A stretch of 64,000 nucleotides of DNA from Gemmobacter sp. 24YEA27. Lineage in GTDB: Bacteria; Pseudomonadota; Alphaproteobacteria; Rhodobacterales; Rhodobacteraceae. Made by a program: the position numbers and the translations under genes. The notes beneath the pieces are model-generated. The model worked only from the letters and a program-made list of their open reading frames with translations. It was not told the origin of the DNA and did not search any database. Shown here piece after piece: positions 19,969 through 29,468 of the stretch. Every line of letters starts with the position of its first letter. The stretch's first letter is position 1. Location: positions 3,338,001-3,402,000 of the forward strand of contig NZ_JASJPW010000001.1 in NCBI RefSeq assembly GCF_030052995.1. The letters are read 5' to 3'.

Positions 19969-19993
19969 GCCGCCGCCCAATAAGCCGCCGCCG
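19964..19993. repeat. 15-bp tandem duplication across the stop codon of the FMN reductase gene
   Basis: Two adjacent 15-base units (19964-19978 and 19979-19993) of the form AATAAGCCGCCGCCx, followed by AATGA. Because the period is a multiple of three, each unit repeats the in-frame TAA stop and a TGA follows. Confidence 0.75.
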
Positions 19994-20036
19994 AATGACC
20001 CGTCTCGCCGGATAACCCGTTGCACAGGGGCTGCAC

Positions 20037-21127
20037 ATGACCTCCGATCCCGTCAAATTCACCTATTGGGTGCCCAATGTCTCGGGCGGCCTCGTGATCT
20101 CGGATATCGAACAGCGCACCAGCTGGACGCCGGACTATAACCGCAAACTGGCGCAGATCGCCGAGGACGCGGGCTTTGACTATGCGCTGAGCCAGATCCG
20201 CTTTACCGCGGGCTACGGCGCTGAAAACCAACATGAATCCGTCTCGTTCAGCCAGGATCTGCTGGCCCATACCGAACGGCTGAAGGTGATCGCGGCGCTT
20301 TTGCCCGGCCCCTGGAACCCGGCGCTGGCGGCGAAACAAATCGCCACGATCAGCCATCTCTCGGGCGGGCGGATCGCGGTCAATGTGGTCTCGGGCTGGT
20401 TCCGGGGCGAATTCGCGGCGATAGGCGAGCATTGGCTGGATCATGACGAGCGCTACCGCCGGTCCGAGGAATTCATCCGGGCGCTGCGCGGCATCTGGTC
20501 TGAGGAAAGCTTTACCTTCCGGGGCGATTTCTACCGCTTCAACGACTATAGCCTGAAGCCCAAACCCCTTGATCCGCAACCGGAAATCTTCCAGGGCGGC
20601 TCGTCGCGCGCGGCGCGGGATATGGCGGCACGGGTCTCGGACTGGTATTTCACCAATGGCAATACGCCGGAAGGGCTCGGCGCCCAGGTCGGGGATATCC
20701 GCACCAAAGCGGCAGCGAACGGGCATAAGGTCAAGGTCGGCATCAACGCCTTCGCCATCGTGCGCGAGACCGAAGCCGAGGCGCAGGCGGTGCTGCGCGA
20801 GATCATCGCGAAGGCCAATCCCGAAGCCGTCCAGGGCTTTGCCGGACAGGTGGTCAATGCCGGTCGCGCCAGCCCCGAGGGCGAGGGCAACTGGGCGAAA
20901 TCCTCCTTCGAGGACCTCGTGCAATATAATGACGGCTTCCGCTCGAACCTGATCGGCACGCCCGACCAGGTCGCCGAACGCATAATCGGCCTGAAAGAGG
21001 CCGGCGCCGACCTCATCCTTCTCGGCTTCCTGCATTTCCAGGAAGAGGTTGAGTATTTCGGAAAACACGTCCTCCCCGCGTCCGCGCCATCGAAGCCCGC
21101 AAAAAACAAACCCTCGCCGCCGAGTAA
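20037..21127 (+). CDS. sfnG: FMNH2-dependent dimethylsulfone monooxygenase (frame broken near the C-terminus)
   Basis: The N-terminal VKFTYWVPNVSGGLVIS and the blocks FTAGYGAENQHESV, NVVSGWFRGEF and YFTNGNTPEG are those of SfnG, a luciferase-like monooxygenase that converts dimethylsulfone to methanesulfinate plus formaldehyde with FMNH2 from a partner reductase. The frame is lost at the C run 21074-21077. With one more C the protein ends HVLPRVRAIEARKKQTLAAE at TAA 21125-21127 and is 363 residues, the usual SfnG length. Without it the frame runs on into the next gene and mimics a 664-residue fusion. It follows the FMN reductase by 68 bases, with AGGGG before the ATG. Confidence 0.92.
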
Positions 21128-21155
21128 CGCGGCGCCCTTCCCTCCGGAGACAGAA

Positions 21156-22031
21156 ATGACAGGCCTTGCCCTGAGCGAGCCGGCTTTGCAGCCGGAGCGG
21201 CGCAGCTTTGCGTCCCGGATCGCCCCCGTGACGCCGGTCACGGCCAGCGCCGCGCCTGCCTTGCAGCTCAGCGGCATCTCGCTGGCTTTTGGTGGCATCC
21301 GTGCGCTGAAAGACGTGTCCTTTGATGTTCACCCCGGCGAGATCCGGGCGGTGATCGGGCCGAATGGGGCGGGAAAATCCTCGCTGGTCAATGTGATCAG
21401 CGGGCTCTACCGCGCCGACAGTGGCCGGATCGCGCTTGGCGGCGAAAGCTTTGCCCATGTGCCGCCCGGGCGCCTCCCGGGCCTAGGGGTGGCGCGGACC
21501 TTCCAGAATATTGCGCTGTTTCCGGGGCTGAGCGTGGCCGAAAACATCGCCTCCGGCCTTGTGTTCCGCAGGCCCGCCTTTGCCTGGCTGCCCTTTATTC
21601 CGGCCTCACGGCGCGAGGGGCGGGAGACTGCGATCCGGGTGCGCGAGATCGCGGCCTTCCTGGGGCTTGAGGCACATCTGCCGCGCCTGGTTTCAACCCT
21701 GCCCTTCGGGTTGCAAAAACAGGTCGAACTGGCCCGCGCCATGATCGCAAATCCGCAGCTTTTGCTGCTGGACGAGCCGATGGCCGGGCTGACCGGCACC
21801 GAGAAAGGCGCGATGGCGGCCCATATCCGCGCCATCCGCGACCGGCTTGGCCTGTCGGTGATCCTGATCGAGCATGACATCGGTGTCGTGATGGGGCTTT
21901 CCGACCGTATCGTCGTGCTCGACCATGGCGAGGTGATCGCAGATGGCCGCCCCGATGAGGTGCGCCGCGACCCCGAGGTGATCCGGGCCTATCTCGGCAG
22001 CGATGCCGCACCACTGGCGGGGGCCGCGTGA
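21156..22031 (+). CDS. ABC transporter ATP-binding protein, LivG-like
   Basis: A 291-residue ATPase of the branched-chain/urea (HAAT) importer type. Walker A is GPNGAGKSSLVN near residue 80, the glutamine-loop region RTFQNIALFPGLSV follows, the degenerate signature is STLPFGLQKQVELARAM, Walker B is LLLLDEPMAGLT and the H-loop HD lies in LIEHDIGVVMGLS. The ATG at 21156 has GGAG seven bases upstream, so it is an independent gene even though the broken sfnG frame runs into it. It has an unusual N-terminal extension of about 45 residues before the ATPase fold. Its stop overlaps the permease start by one base (TGATG). Confidence 0.93.
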   Translation: MTGLALSEPALQPERRSFASRIAPVTPVTASAAPALQLSGISLAFGGIRALKDVSFDVHPGEIRAVIGPNGAGKSSLVNVISGLYRADSGRIALGGESFAHVPPGRLPGLGVARTFQNIALFPGLSVAENIASGLVFRRPAFAWLPFIPASRREGRETAIRVREIAAFLGLEAHLPRLVSTLPFGLQKQVELARAMIANPQLLLLDEPMAGLTGTEKGAMAAHIRAIRDRLGLSVILIEHDIGVVMGLSDRIVVLDHGEVIADGRPDEVRRDPEVIRAYLGSDAAPLAGAA

Positions 22032-22927
22032 TGGACTGGTATGAATTTCTCTTCGTGATCGAGGTTGCGGTGGGCGGGCTGTTGTCGGGGGTGATGTACA
22101 GCCTTGTCGCCATCGGTTTCGTGCTGATCTACAAAACCTCGGGCGTGCTGAATTTTGCGCAAGGGGCGATGGTGCTGTTCGCGGCGCTGACATTCGTGAG
22201 CCTGGTGGAGCGTGGGGTGCCCTTTGCCCTTGCCCTCGTGATCACGCTTTTGATCATGGGGCTGCTGGGGCTGGCGATTGAACGCACGGTGCTGCGCCCG
22301 CTGGCCAATCGCTCGCCGATGACGCTCTTCATGGCGACACTGGGCCTGGCCTGGGTGATCGAAGGCGGCGCACAGCTGATCTGGGGCACCCAGGTCCATG
22401 CGCTGGATCTTGGCATCTCGAACGCGCCCTTCGAGATCGGCGGCATCTTCATCTCGAATTTCGACCTGGTGGCGGCGGCTATTGCGCTGGCGCTGGTCGT
22501 GGTGCTGACGAGCTTTTTCCGCTTCACCCGCACCGGGCTGTCTTTCCGCGCCGTGGCCGATGACACTTTCGCCGCCATCGCCATCGGGCTGAAACTGAAC
22601 CGTATCCAGGCGGCGGTCTGGACCGCAGCCGGCGTGGTCGCACTGGTCGCGGGCCTTCTCTGGGGCGCGCGGCTCGGGGTGCAGTTCTCGCTGTCTCTCG
22701 TCGTGCTGAAAGCGCTGCCGGTGCTGGTGCTGGGCGGGTTCGACTCGGTCCCCGGCGCGATTGTCGCCGGGCTGATCATCGGCGCTTCCGAGAAACTCGC
22801 CGAAGTCTATCTCGGCCCCTATGTCGGCGGCGGCATCGAGGGCTGGTTCGCCTATGTCGTGGCACTTGCGGTGCTGCTGATCCGGCCGCAGGGCCTGTTT
22901 GGCCGCAAGATCACCGAGAGGTTCTGA
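22031..22927 (+). CDS. ABC transporter permease, LivH-like
   Basis: A 298-residue inner-membrane permease with about eight hydrophobic segments. It has the LivH-type blocks GVMYSLVAIGFVLIYKTSGVLNFAQGA near the N-terminus and the cytoplasmic loop region TRTGLSFRAVADD with AIAIGLKLNRI, where the ATPase docks. ATG 22031 is preferred to GTG 22028. It forms the channel with the LivM-like protein encoded three bases downstream. Confidence 0.93.
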   Translation: MDWYEFLFVIEVAVGGLLSGVMYSLVAIGFVLIYKTSGVLNFAQGAMVLFAALTFVSLVERGVPFALALVITLLIMGLLGLAIERTVLRPLANRSPMTLFMATLGLAWVIEGGAQLIWGTQVHALDLGISNAPFEIGGIFISNFDLVAAAIALALVVVLTSFFRFTRTGLSFRAVADDTFAAIAIGLKLNRIQAAVWTAAGVVALVAGLLWGARLGVQFSLSLVVLKALPVLVLGGFDSVPGAIVAGLIIGASEKLAEVYLGPYVGGGIEGWFAYVVALAVLLIRPQGLFGRKITERF

Positions 22928-22930
22928 CCC

Positions 22931-23968
22931 ATGTCCCTCGCGGTTACGGCGCCCGCGCGCCCGCTTCTCACCGGCCAGAGATTATCGATCCTGGCCCTTT
23001 TGGCCCTGGCATTCCTTGGCGTGCCGGCCTTCGCCTCGCCCTGGACGATTGAGGCGATCCTGCTGCCGTTCCTGGCGCTCTCGCTGGCGGGGCTGGGGCT
23101 TAATCTGCTTACGGGCTATGCGGGTCAGGTCTCGCTGGGCTCGGCTGCATTCATGGCGGTCGGTGCCTATGCCGCGTTCAACATCCAGCTGCGGCTTGGC
23201 CTGCCTTTGCCGCTGACCTTCCTCTTTGCCGCGACCACTGCGGCGGCGGTGGGGGTGATCTTTGGCCTGCCATCCCTGAGGCTTAAGGGCTTTTACCTCG
23301 CGGTCTCGACCCTGGCGGCACAGTTCTTCATCCAGTGGCTCCTGAACAAATTCGGCTGGTTCTCGAATTACAGCGCCTCCGGCGTGATCTCGGCCCCGGT
23401 TCTGGGCTTTGCCGGCATCACATTTGACAGCCGCGAAAGCCGCTACCTGCTGGCGCTGAGCACTGTCACCCTCATCACCATCTTCGTCCATCGCCTGGTG
23501 ACCGGCCCGGCCCGCATCAACCTGATCGCTGTGCGCGACAATGAGACCGCCGCGAAGGTCATCGGCGTCCCGGTTCTGCGCACCAAACTCGCCGCCTTCG
23601 CGCTGTCATCGGCGATCATCGGCGTCGCGGGCGTCTTGTGGTCCTTCACCTATCTCAGGACCATCGAACCCGAAGGGTTCAACCTCGACCGATCCTTCCA
23701 GATCCTGTTCATCGCGATCATTGGCGGGCTGGCAACCATTCGCGGCGCTTTCCTTGGCGCCGGGCTGATCGTGGTCTTTCCGCTGCTGCTCTCACGCGGC
23801 TCGGCCTGGATCTTTGACGGCGGGCTGGATGCCGGCTCGGTCCAGCTGACGCAGCGCATCGTCCTTGGTGCAACGATCATCACCTTCCTGATCCTCGAGC
23901 CGAACGGGCTCTCCTCCATTCTCGACCGGGTCACCGCCCGCGTCAGAACCCTGCTGGGCCGCACATGA
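22931..23968 (+). CDS. ABC transporter permease, LivM-like
   Basis: A 345-residue inner-membrane permease with about nine hydrophobic segments. LivM-type landmarks are the LTGYAGQVSLGSAAFMAVGAY block near residue 60, the GLPSLRLKGFYLAVSTLA block near 115, the loop INLIAVRDNETAAKVIGV and the GGLATIRGAFLGA near the C-terminus. It lies three bases after the LivH-like gene in the same operon. Confidence 0.93.
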   Translation: MSLAVTAPARPLLTGQRLSILALLALAFLGVPAFASPWTIEAILLPFLALSLAGLGLNLLTGYAGQVSLGSAAFMAVGAYAAFNIQLRLGLPLPLTFLFAATTAAAVGVIFGLPSLRLKGFYLAVSTLAAQFFIQWLLNKFGWFSNYSASGVISAPVLGFAGITFDSRESRYLLALSTVTLITIFVHRLVTGPARINLIAVRDNETAAKVIGVPVLRTKLAAFALSSAIIGVAGVLWSFTYLRTIEPEGFNLDRSFQILFIAIIGGLATIRGAFLGAGLIVVFPLLLSRGSAWIFDGGLDAGSVQLTQRIVLGATIITFLILEPNGLSSILDRVTARVRTLLGRT

Positions 23969-24001
23969 GCCGCGCGCCCCCCCTTTCAAACCGGAGCAAA
24001 C

Positions 24002-25339
24002 ATGTCCTTTTTCCGTCGCCTCGCGCCTGCCCTTCTGGCCGCAACCATCCTGACAGGCGCTATCGCCCCCGCCCATGCGGATGAACAGTTCTTCCCGCTG
24101 CAATCCTACCGCGTCGGCCCCTATGCCGCCGGTGGCACCGGGTTTTTCGGTGGCTTCATCGACTATCTGACCCTGATCAATGACCGCGACGGCGGCGTGA
24201 ATGGTGTGAAACTGACCTGGGCCGAGGGCGAGACCGAATATGAGGTCGAAAAGGGTGTCGAGGTCTATCAGCGCCTGAAATCCACCCCCGGCATAGCCGC
24301 CTGGAACCCGCTTTCGGTGGGCATCGCCTACGCCATGATCGACGGCGTGACCGAAGACAAGGTGCCGCTCCTGACGGTGAACCATGGCCGCACCGATACC
24401 ACCGATGGCCGCGTCTTTCCTTACGTCTTCCCGCTTTTGCTGAACCCCTATTCGGAAAGCTCGGGGATCATCAATTACATCGCCGCAAAGGAAGGCGGGG
24501 CAGAGGCACTGAAGGGCAAGAAGATCGTCGTCCTTTATCACGGCTCGCCCTATGGCAAGGAAACCATCCCGATCTATGAGCTGCTGGCCGAGAAATACGG
24601 CTTTCAGCTGATCCAGATCGAGGTGCCGCATCCGGGATCCGAGCAACAGGCGCAATGGCTGCAGATCCGCCGTGAACGCCCGGATTACGTCGTGCTGCGC
24701 GGCTGGGGGGTGATGAACCCGGTGGCGCTGACCACTGCGCAGCGGAACGGCTTCCCCGCCGATAAGATTATCGGCAATGTCTGGTCGAATTCCGAGGAAG
24801 ACGTGCTTCCGGCGGGTGAGGCCGCGATTGGCTATACCGCCATCACCACCCAGGCCTCGGGCCAGGACTATCCGGTGCTGAAAGAGGTGATCGCCGGGGT
24901 CTATGACAAAGGCCAGGGCAACCTGTCAGACAAGGCGCGGATCGGCTCGGTCTACCACAATCTCGGCATCGTCAACGGCATCCTGAATGTCGAGGCGATC
25001 CGCATCGCCCAGGCCAAATTCGGCAACCGCACCCTGACCGGCGACGAGGTCCGCTGGGGCTTTGAACATTTGCAGCTGTCCCCGGAACGGGTGAAGGAAC
25101 TGGGTGCCGAAGGGCTGTTCCATTCGATCAACGTCACCTGGGACAATCACGAGGGCGAAGGCTACGTCACCTTCCAGCAATGGGATGGCAAGAAATGGAA
25201 CGTGGTCTCGGACTGGATCGCGCCGGACTGGGCCTTGCTGCGCCCGATCATCGAGGCATCTTCCGAAGCCTATGCCAAAGAGAAGGGTCTGACGATCCGC
25301 ACCGAGGCCGATGTCGACACGGTAATCGGCCCGAACTGA
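24002..25339 (+). CDS. ABC transporter substrate-binding protein, LivK/HAAT type
   Basis: A 445-residue periplasmic protein with a Sec signal peptide (about residues 1-26, basic MSFFRR, hydrophobic core, PAHA cleavage region). The mature start DEQFFPLQSYRVGPYAAGG is typical of the hydrophobic-amide-amino-acid binding proteins, but at about 420 mature residues it is longer than LivK (about 345). Its gene lies between the permeases and the second ATPase of the operon begun by the FMN reductase and sfnG. The ligand is unknown; a sulfonate, sulfone or related organosulfur compound is inferred only from context. Confidence 0.9.
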   Translation: MSFFRRLAPALLAATILTGAIAPAHADEQFFPLQSYRVGPYAAGGTGFFGGFIDYLTLINDRDGGVNGVKLTWAEGETEYEVEKGVEVYQRLKSTPGIAAWNPLSVGIAYAMIDGVTEDKVPLLTVNHGRTDTTDGRVFPYVFPLLLNPYSESSGIINYIAAKEGGAEALKGKKIVVLYHGSPYGKETIPIYELLAEKYGFQLIQIEVPHPGSEQQAQWLQIRRERPDYVVLRGWGVMNPVALTTAQRNGFPADKIIGNVWSNSEEDVLPAGEAAIGYTAITTQASGQDYPVLKEVIAGVYDKGQGNLSDKARIGSVYHNLGIVNGILNVEAIRIAQAKFGNRTLTGDEVRWGFEHLQLSPERVKELGAEGLFHSINVTWDNHEGEGYVTFQQWDGKKWNVVSDWIAPDWALLRPIIEASSEAYAKEKGLTIRTEADVDTVIGPN

Positions 25340-25345
25340 CCCCAT

Positions 25346-25371
25346 GGCGGCCCCGGATAGCCGGGGCCGCC
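25346..25371 (+). terminator. Strong hairpin between the binding-protein and LivF-like genes
   Basis: Perfect 11-bp stem GGCGGCCCCGG/CCGGGGCCGCC with an ATAG loop, followed by TTT. It sits 7 bases after the binding-protein stop, within the operon. It likely acts as a partial terminator or 3' RNA stabiliser that keeps the binding protein more abundant than the ATPase. Confidence 0.65.
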
Positions 25372-25390
25372 TTTCCTGAAAGGTGCCGCC

Positions 25391-26146
25391 ATGCCTGACG
25401 TTATCCTGCAATTCGACGATGTGTCGGTGCGCTATTCCGGTTCGATCACTGCACTCAGCGGTGTCAGCCTGACAGTCCGCCAAGGTGAAATCGCGGCGCT
25501 CCTGGGTGCGAATGGCGCGGGCAAGACGACGCTTCTGAAAGCGGCATCGAACCTTTTGCCGGCCGAACGCGGCCGCATCACCGGCGGGCGTATCACCTTC
25601 CGGGGCGAGGATGTGACCCGCAAAAGCCCCGATGACCATATCCGCAAGGGCCTCGTTCCGGTGCTGGAGGGGCGGCGGCTCTTCAAATCGCTGACCATCG
25701 AGGAAAACCTGATCACCGGTGGCATCGGCGCCGGTCTGCGCCAGCCCGCGATCCGCCAGGGCCTTGATCAGGTCTATGACTTCTTCCCGCGCCTGAAAGA
25801 GCGCCGGCTTTCCCGCGCCGGCCTCACCTCGGGCGGCGAGCAGCAGATGGCCGCCATCGGACGCGGGCTGATGGCGCGCCCGACGGTTTTCCTGCTTGAT
25901 GAGCCTTCGATGGGGCTTGCGCCGCTGGTGGTGGCCGAGATTTTCGCGACGCTGGCGCGGCTGAATCGCGAGACCGGGCTGACGATCCTCGTGGCGGAAC
26001 AAAACTCCTCGGTCGCATTGAAACACGCGCTGCATGCGGTGGTGATCGAGAACGGGCGTTCGACCCTTTCCGGCCTTGCTGCCGATCTGGCCAGCCGCGA
26101 TGAGATCCGCGAGGCCTATCTCGGCGGCGCGGCCCGCGCCTCCTGA
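25391..26146 (+). CDS. ABC transporter ATP-binding protein, LivF-like
   Basis: A 251-residue ATPase with Walker A GANGAGKTTLLKA (about residues 39-51), signature TSGGEQQMAAIGRGLM near 143-158, Walker B VFLLDEPSMGLAP and an H-loop segment VAEQNSS as in LivF. It is the last gene of the sulfur-scavenging importer operon and would pair with the LivG-like subunit. The ATG has GAAAGG upstream. Confidence 0.93.
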   Translation: MPDVILQFDDVSVRYSGSITALSGVSLTVRQGEIAALLGANGAGKTTLLKAASNLLPAERGRITGGRITFRGEDVTRKSPDDHIRKGLVPVLEGRRLFKSLTIEENLITGGIGAGLRQPAIRQGLDQVYDFFPRLKERRLSRAGLTSGGEQQMAAIGRGLMARPTVFLLDEPSMGLAPLVVAEIFATLARLNRETGLTILVAEQNSSVALKHALHAVVIENGRSTLSGLAADLASRDEIREAYLGGAARAS

Positions 26147-26319
26147 CCACCCCAGCGCATCCTGCTGCGGCCTCACCACAGGCGGCTCTGGAAATTTCCA
26201 GGTCACAGGCCCGGCACAATTTCGGATCGCAGCGGCCAGTTAGCCTCTCGTCTCGCCAGATCGGGCAAATGAGAGGCCGGGATCCCGATACGCCCTGCCC
26301 CAGAGCAAGGCCAAAGAAA

Positions 26320-26350
26320 AAGGGCAGCACCGGCGACCGGCACTGCCCTT
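26320..26350 (-). terminator. Rho-independent terminator of acnB
   Basis: On the minus strand an 8-bp stem (AAGGGCAG with CTGCCCTT) extended by inner CCGG pairing is followed by TTTTTCTTT. It lies about 30 bases past the acnB stop. The rest of 26147-26377 shows no gene. Confidence 0.75.
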
Positions 26351-26377
26351 CCCTGTCTCAGCTGACCAGATTTCCGG

Positions 26378-29167
26378 TCAGAAATGAACCGACCGTGCCA
26401 GACCCGGCTTTTCCAGCGGCGGTGCGAAACGGGTCAGGTCGATGCCTTCGACCGCTTCCTTATATTCCTCGGCAGAAGGGGTGCGCCCGAGGATCGCGGA
26501 AAGCACCACGACCGGGGTCGAGGCGAGCAGGCTCTCGCCCTTTTTCTCGGCGCTGTCTTCGACCACACGGCCCTGGAAGAGGCGGGTCGAGGTCGCCAGC
26601 ACAGTATCGCCCTTCTCGGCCTTTTCCTGGTTCCCCATGCAAAGGTTGCAGCCCGGGCGTTCGAGATAGAGGATATTCTCATACTCGGTGCGGTTTTTCG
26701 TCTTCGGCAACAGATCGTCGAATTCAAAACCGGAATAGCGCTGGAGGATCTCCCAATCGCCCTCGGCCTTCAGTTCGTCGATGATGTTATAGGTGGGGGC
26801 CGCGACGACCAGAGGCGCTTTGAACTCCACCTTACCCTTTGCTTTCTCGACATTTTTCAGCATCTGGGCGACGATCTTCATATCGCCCTTATGCACCATG
26901 CACGAGCCGACAAAGCCCAGATCCACCTTCTTCGTGCCGCCATAGTAAGAAACGGGCCGGATGGTGTCATGGGTATAGCGGCGCGAGACATCGGCATTGT
27001 TGACATCGGGATCGGCGATCATCGGCTCGTCGATGATGTCGAGATCGACCAGCACTTCGGCGAAGTATTTCGCGTTTTCGTCCGGCGTCAGCGCGGGCTT
27101 CTCGCCCGAACGGATCTCGAAGATCCGCGCATCGGCCCTGGCGATCAGACCAGCCAGCACCTGCGCCGCATTGTCCATGCCTTTGTCGATCATGATCTGG
27201 ATGCGCGATTTCGCGATCTCCAGGCTTTCGATCAGGGTCTCGTCTTCCGAGATACAGATCGAGGCCTTGGCCTTCATCTCGGCCGTCCAGTCGGTGAAGG
27301 TAAAGGCCTGGTCCGCCAGCAGCGTGCCGATATGAACCTCGATGATGCGGCCCTGGAAGACGTTGTCGCCATGCTGTTTCAGCATCTGGGCCTGGGTCGC
27401 ATGAACCACATCGCGGAAATCCATCCAGGGCTTCATCTTGCCCCTGAAAGTGACTTTCACCGATTGCGGGATCGGCATCGTCGCCTCGCCGGTCGCCAGT
27501 GCCAGCGCCACGGTGCCGCTGTCTGCGCCAAAGGCCACGCCTTTCGACATGCGGGTATGGCTGTCGCCGCCGATGATGATTGCCCAGTCATCCACGGTGA
27601 TGTCGTTCAGCACCTTATGAATAACGTCCGTCATCGCGTGATAGACGCCCTTCGGGTCGCGCGCCGTGATCACCCCGAAATTGTTCATGAATTTCATGAG
27701 TTTCGGAATGTTCTCCTGGGCCTTTTTATCCCAGACCGATGCCGTATGGCAGCCTGACTGATAGGCGCCATCGACCAGCGGCGAAATGACGGTCGCCGCC
27801 ATCGCCTCCAGCTCCTGCGCGGTCATGAGACCGGTCGTGTCCTGAGAGCCGACGATATTCACCTTCACCCGCACATCCGACCCGGCATGCAGGATCTTGC
27901 CCGGGCTGACGCCGACCGCATTGCGATTGAAGATCTTTTCAACCGCGGTCAGGCCCTGGCCCTCAACGGTGATCTCTTTGTTCGGAGCAAAGACCGGCAC
28001 CGCCTCGACGCCGAGGGTCTGGGCGGCGAATGTCTGCAGTTTCTTGCCGAAGACGATGGCGTAGGACGACCCCGCCTTCATGAATTCCATCTTTTGCGGG
28101 GTGAAAGACCCTGCCACATCGACCAGTTCATCGCCCGAAGCCGATTTCAGTTTACGGTTCTTCACATCGATGGTCAGAACCGTGCCGGTCTCGACCGAAT
28201 ATTTCTGTTCGAGGATCGGGTTGCCGTCATTGTTCAGGATCGGCTTGCCATCCTCATCGGTCTTTTTGACCCAGTTCTTGAGGTTGATCCCGATGCCGCC
28301 GGTCACATCGACTGTGGTCGCGAAAATCGGCGAGATGCCATTGGTGCCGGCCACCACGGGCGCGAAATTGACGAAGGGCACATAGGGGCTCGACTGTTTG
28401 CCGGTCCAGAGCGCCACATTGTTCACGCCCGACATCCGGGAAGACCCCACGCCCATGGTGCCTTTTTCCGCGATCATCATCACGCGGGCATCGGGATGCG
28501 CCTTTTGCAGCGCGACGATCTCGGCCTGGGCGGCCGGCGCGATCATGCACTGACCATGCAATTCGCGGTCAGACCGCGAATGCGCCTGGTTGCCGGGGGA
28601 CAAGAGGTCAGTCGAAATATCGCCTTCGGCGGCGATGAAGGTGACAACCTTGATCTCATCTTCGACCGGCGGCAGTTTGGTGAAGAATTCGGCCTGAGCA
28701 TAGCTTTCCAGCACCGACTTCGCGACCGGATTGCCCGCCTTATAGGCATCGCGCAGGCGGAACATATCGGCGTCATAAAGGAAGACCTGGGTCTTCAACA
28801 CCTCGCCTGCTTTCGCGGCAATGGCGGCGTCCGTCCCAAGCGCCACATCCAGCAGCACCTCGACCGAGGGTCCGCCCTTCATATGCGACAACAGCTCCAG
28901 TGCAAAATCAGGGGTGATTTCGGGAACGGCCGTCGCACCGGTCACGATCTTCTTCAGGAAAGCCGCCTTGACGCCTGCCGCACTCGTGGTGCCGGGAAGC
29001 GTATTATAGATGAAAAATTTCAGGGAATCGTCCCGATACGGATTGCCCGGCACTTCGATCTGGGTGATCAGCTCGGCCACCAGCGCGCCATCATCGATGG
29101 GCTTGGGGTGCAGCCCCTGGGTCTTACGGGTTTCGATCTCGGTTAGGTAGTCTGTGTACAAGCTCAT
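26378..29167 (-). CDS. acnB: Aconitate hydratase B (2-methylisocitrate dehydratase activity possible)
   Basis: A 929-residue TCA-cycle enzyme that isomerises citrate to isocitrate with a 4Fe-4S cluster. The AcnB-specific N-terminal HEAT-like domain (about 1-160) precedes the swivel and catalytic domains. Cluster ligands are visible in RPGCNLCMGNQ near the C-terminus and in GSCMVHKGDM. The IGGDSHTRMSKGVAFGADSG block is a hallmark of the family. ATG 29167, with AGGG upstream, gives MSLYTDYLTEIETRKTQG, the normal AcnB start. It is transcribed alone, with its own promoter and terminator. Confidence 0.97.
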   Translation of the reverse strand: MSLYTDYLTEIETRKTQGLHPKPIDDGALVAELITQIEVPGNPYRDDSLKFFIYNTLPGTTSAAGVKAAFLKKIVTGATAVPEITPDFALELLSHMKGGPSVEVLLDVALGTDAAIAAKAGEVLKTQVFLYDADMFRLRDAYKAGNPVAKSVLESYAQAEFFTKLPPVEDEIKVVTFIAAEGDISTDLLSPGNQAHSRSDRELHGQCMIAPAAQAEIVALQKAHPDARVMMIAEKGTMGVGSSRMSGVNNVALWTGKQSSPYVPFVNFAPVVAGTNGISPIFATTVDVTGGIGINLKNWVKKTDEDGKPILNNDGNPILEQKYSVETGTVLTIDVKNRKLKSASGDELVDVAGSFTPQKMEFMKAGSSYAIVFGKKLQTFAAQTLGVEAVPVFAPNKEITVEGQGLTAVEKIFNRNAVGVSPGKILHAGSDVRVKVNIVGSQDTTGLMTAQELEAMAATVISPLVDGAYQSGCHTASVWDKKAQENIPKLMKFMNNFGVITARDPKGVYHAMTDVIHKVLNDITVDDWAIIIGGDSHTRMSKGVAFGADSGTVALALATGEATMPIPQSVKVTFRGKMKPWMDFRDVVHATQAQMLKQHGDNVFQGRIIEVHIGTLLADQAFTFTDWTAEMKAKASICISEDETLIESLEIAKSRIQIMIDKGMDNAAQVLAGLIARADARIFEIRSGEKPALTPDENAKYFAEVLVDLDIIDEPMIADPDVNNADVSRRYTHDTIRPVSYYGGTKKVDLGFVGSCMVHKGDMKIVAQMLKNVEKAKGKVEFKAPLVVAAPTYNIIDELKAEGDWEILQRYSGFEFDDLLPKTKNRTEYENILYLERPGCNLCMGNQEKAEKGDTVLATSTRLFQGRVVEDSAEKKGESLLASTPVVVLSAILGRTPSAEEYKEAVEGIDLTRFAPPLEKPGLARSVHF

Positions 29168-29468
29168 GACGATCCCTGCGATTCCATGGTGCGACAAGCT
29201 GGAACACCGGTCTCTCAGAAGTTCTCGCAGAAACTCTGGCAGGCGGCGGCGAGCTCATTGTATGCAATTGTATGCCGAACATGGTCCGGTTTCAAGCGCT
29301 GTTATTCTGCCAGTGCGAAAGACCTTTCCGCAAGAGCAGTATGGGGGCTTTGAGGCCGATGCTGCGGATTGCTGGCACTGGCGGTGGCGTTGTGCCAAAG
29401 CTATGGGCCAGACCTGAGCCAACGCCGTGGCTCTCACCCGCCCCCGACCTGATCCCGGACCCCGCAAG
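29168..29468. other. Divergent intergenic region between acnB and waaA
   Basis: About 300 bases without a gene. It contains the acnB promoter (listed separately) and two adjacent 10-base units attgtatgc(a/c) at 29257-29276, one of which forms the -10 element. For the waaA side I see no clear promoter; an in-frame GTG at 29427 would lengthen WaaA by 14 residues. Confidence 0.5.
29267..29295 (-). promoter_or_regulatory. Predicted sigma-70 promoter of acnB
   Basis: On the minus strand TTGAAA (29295-29290) and TACAAT (29272-29267) are separated by exactly 17 bases, each with one mismatch to consensus. The start of transcription would be near 29260, giving a leader of about 90 bases before the acnB ATG. 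Confidence 0.6.

Noticed and set aside
20037..22031. A single 664-residue monooxygenase-ABC ATPase fusion protein
   Set aside because: A one-base repair gives a natural SfnG terminus and the ATPase has its own ribosome-binding site and ATG.
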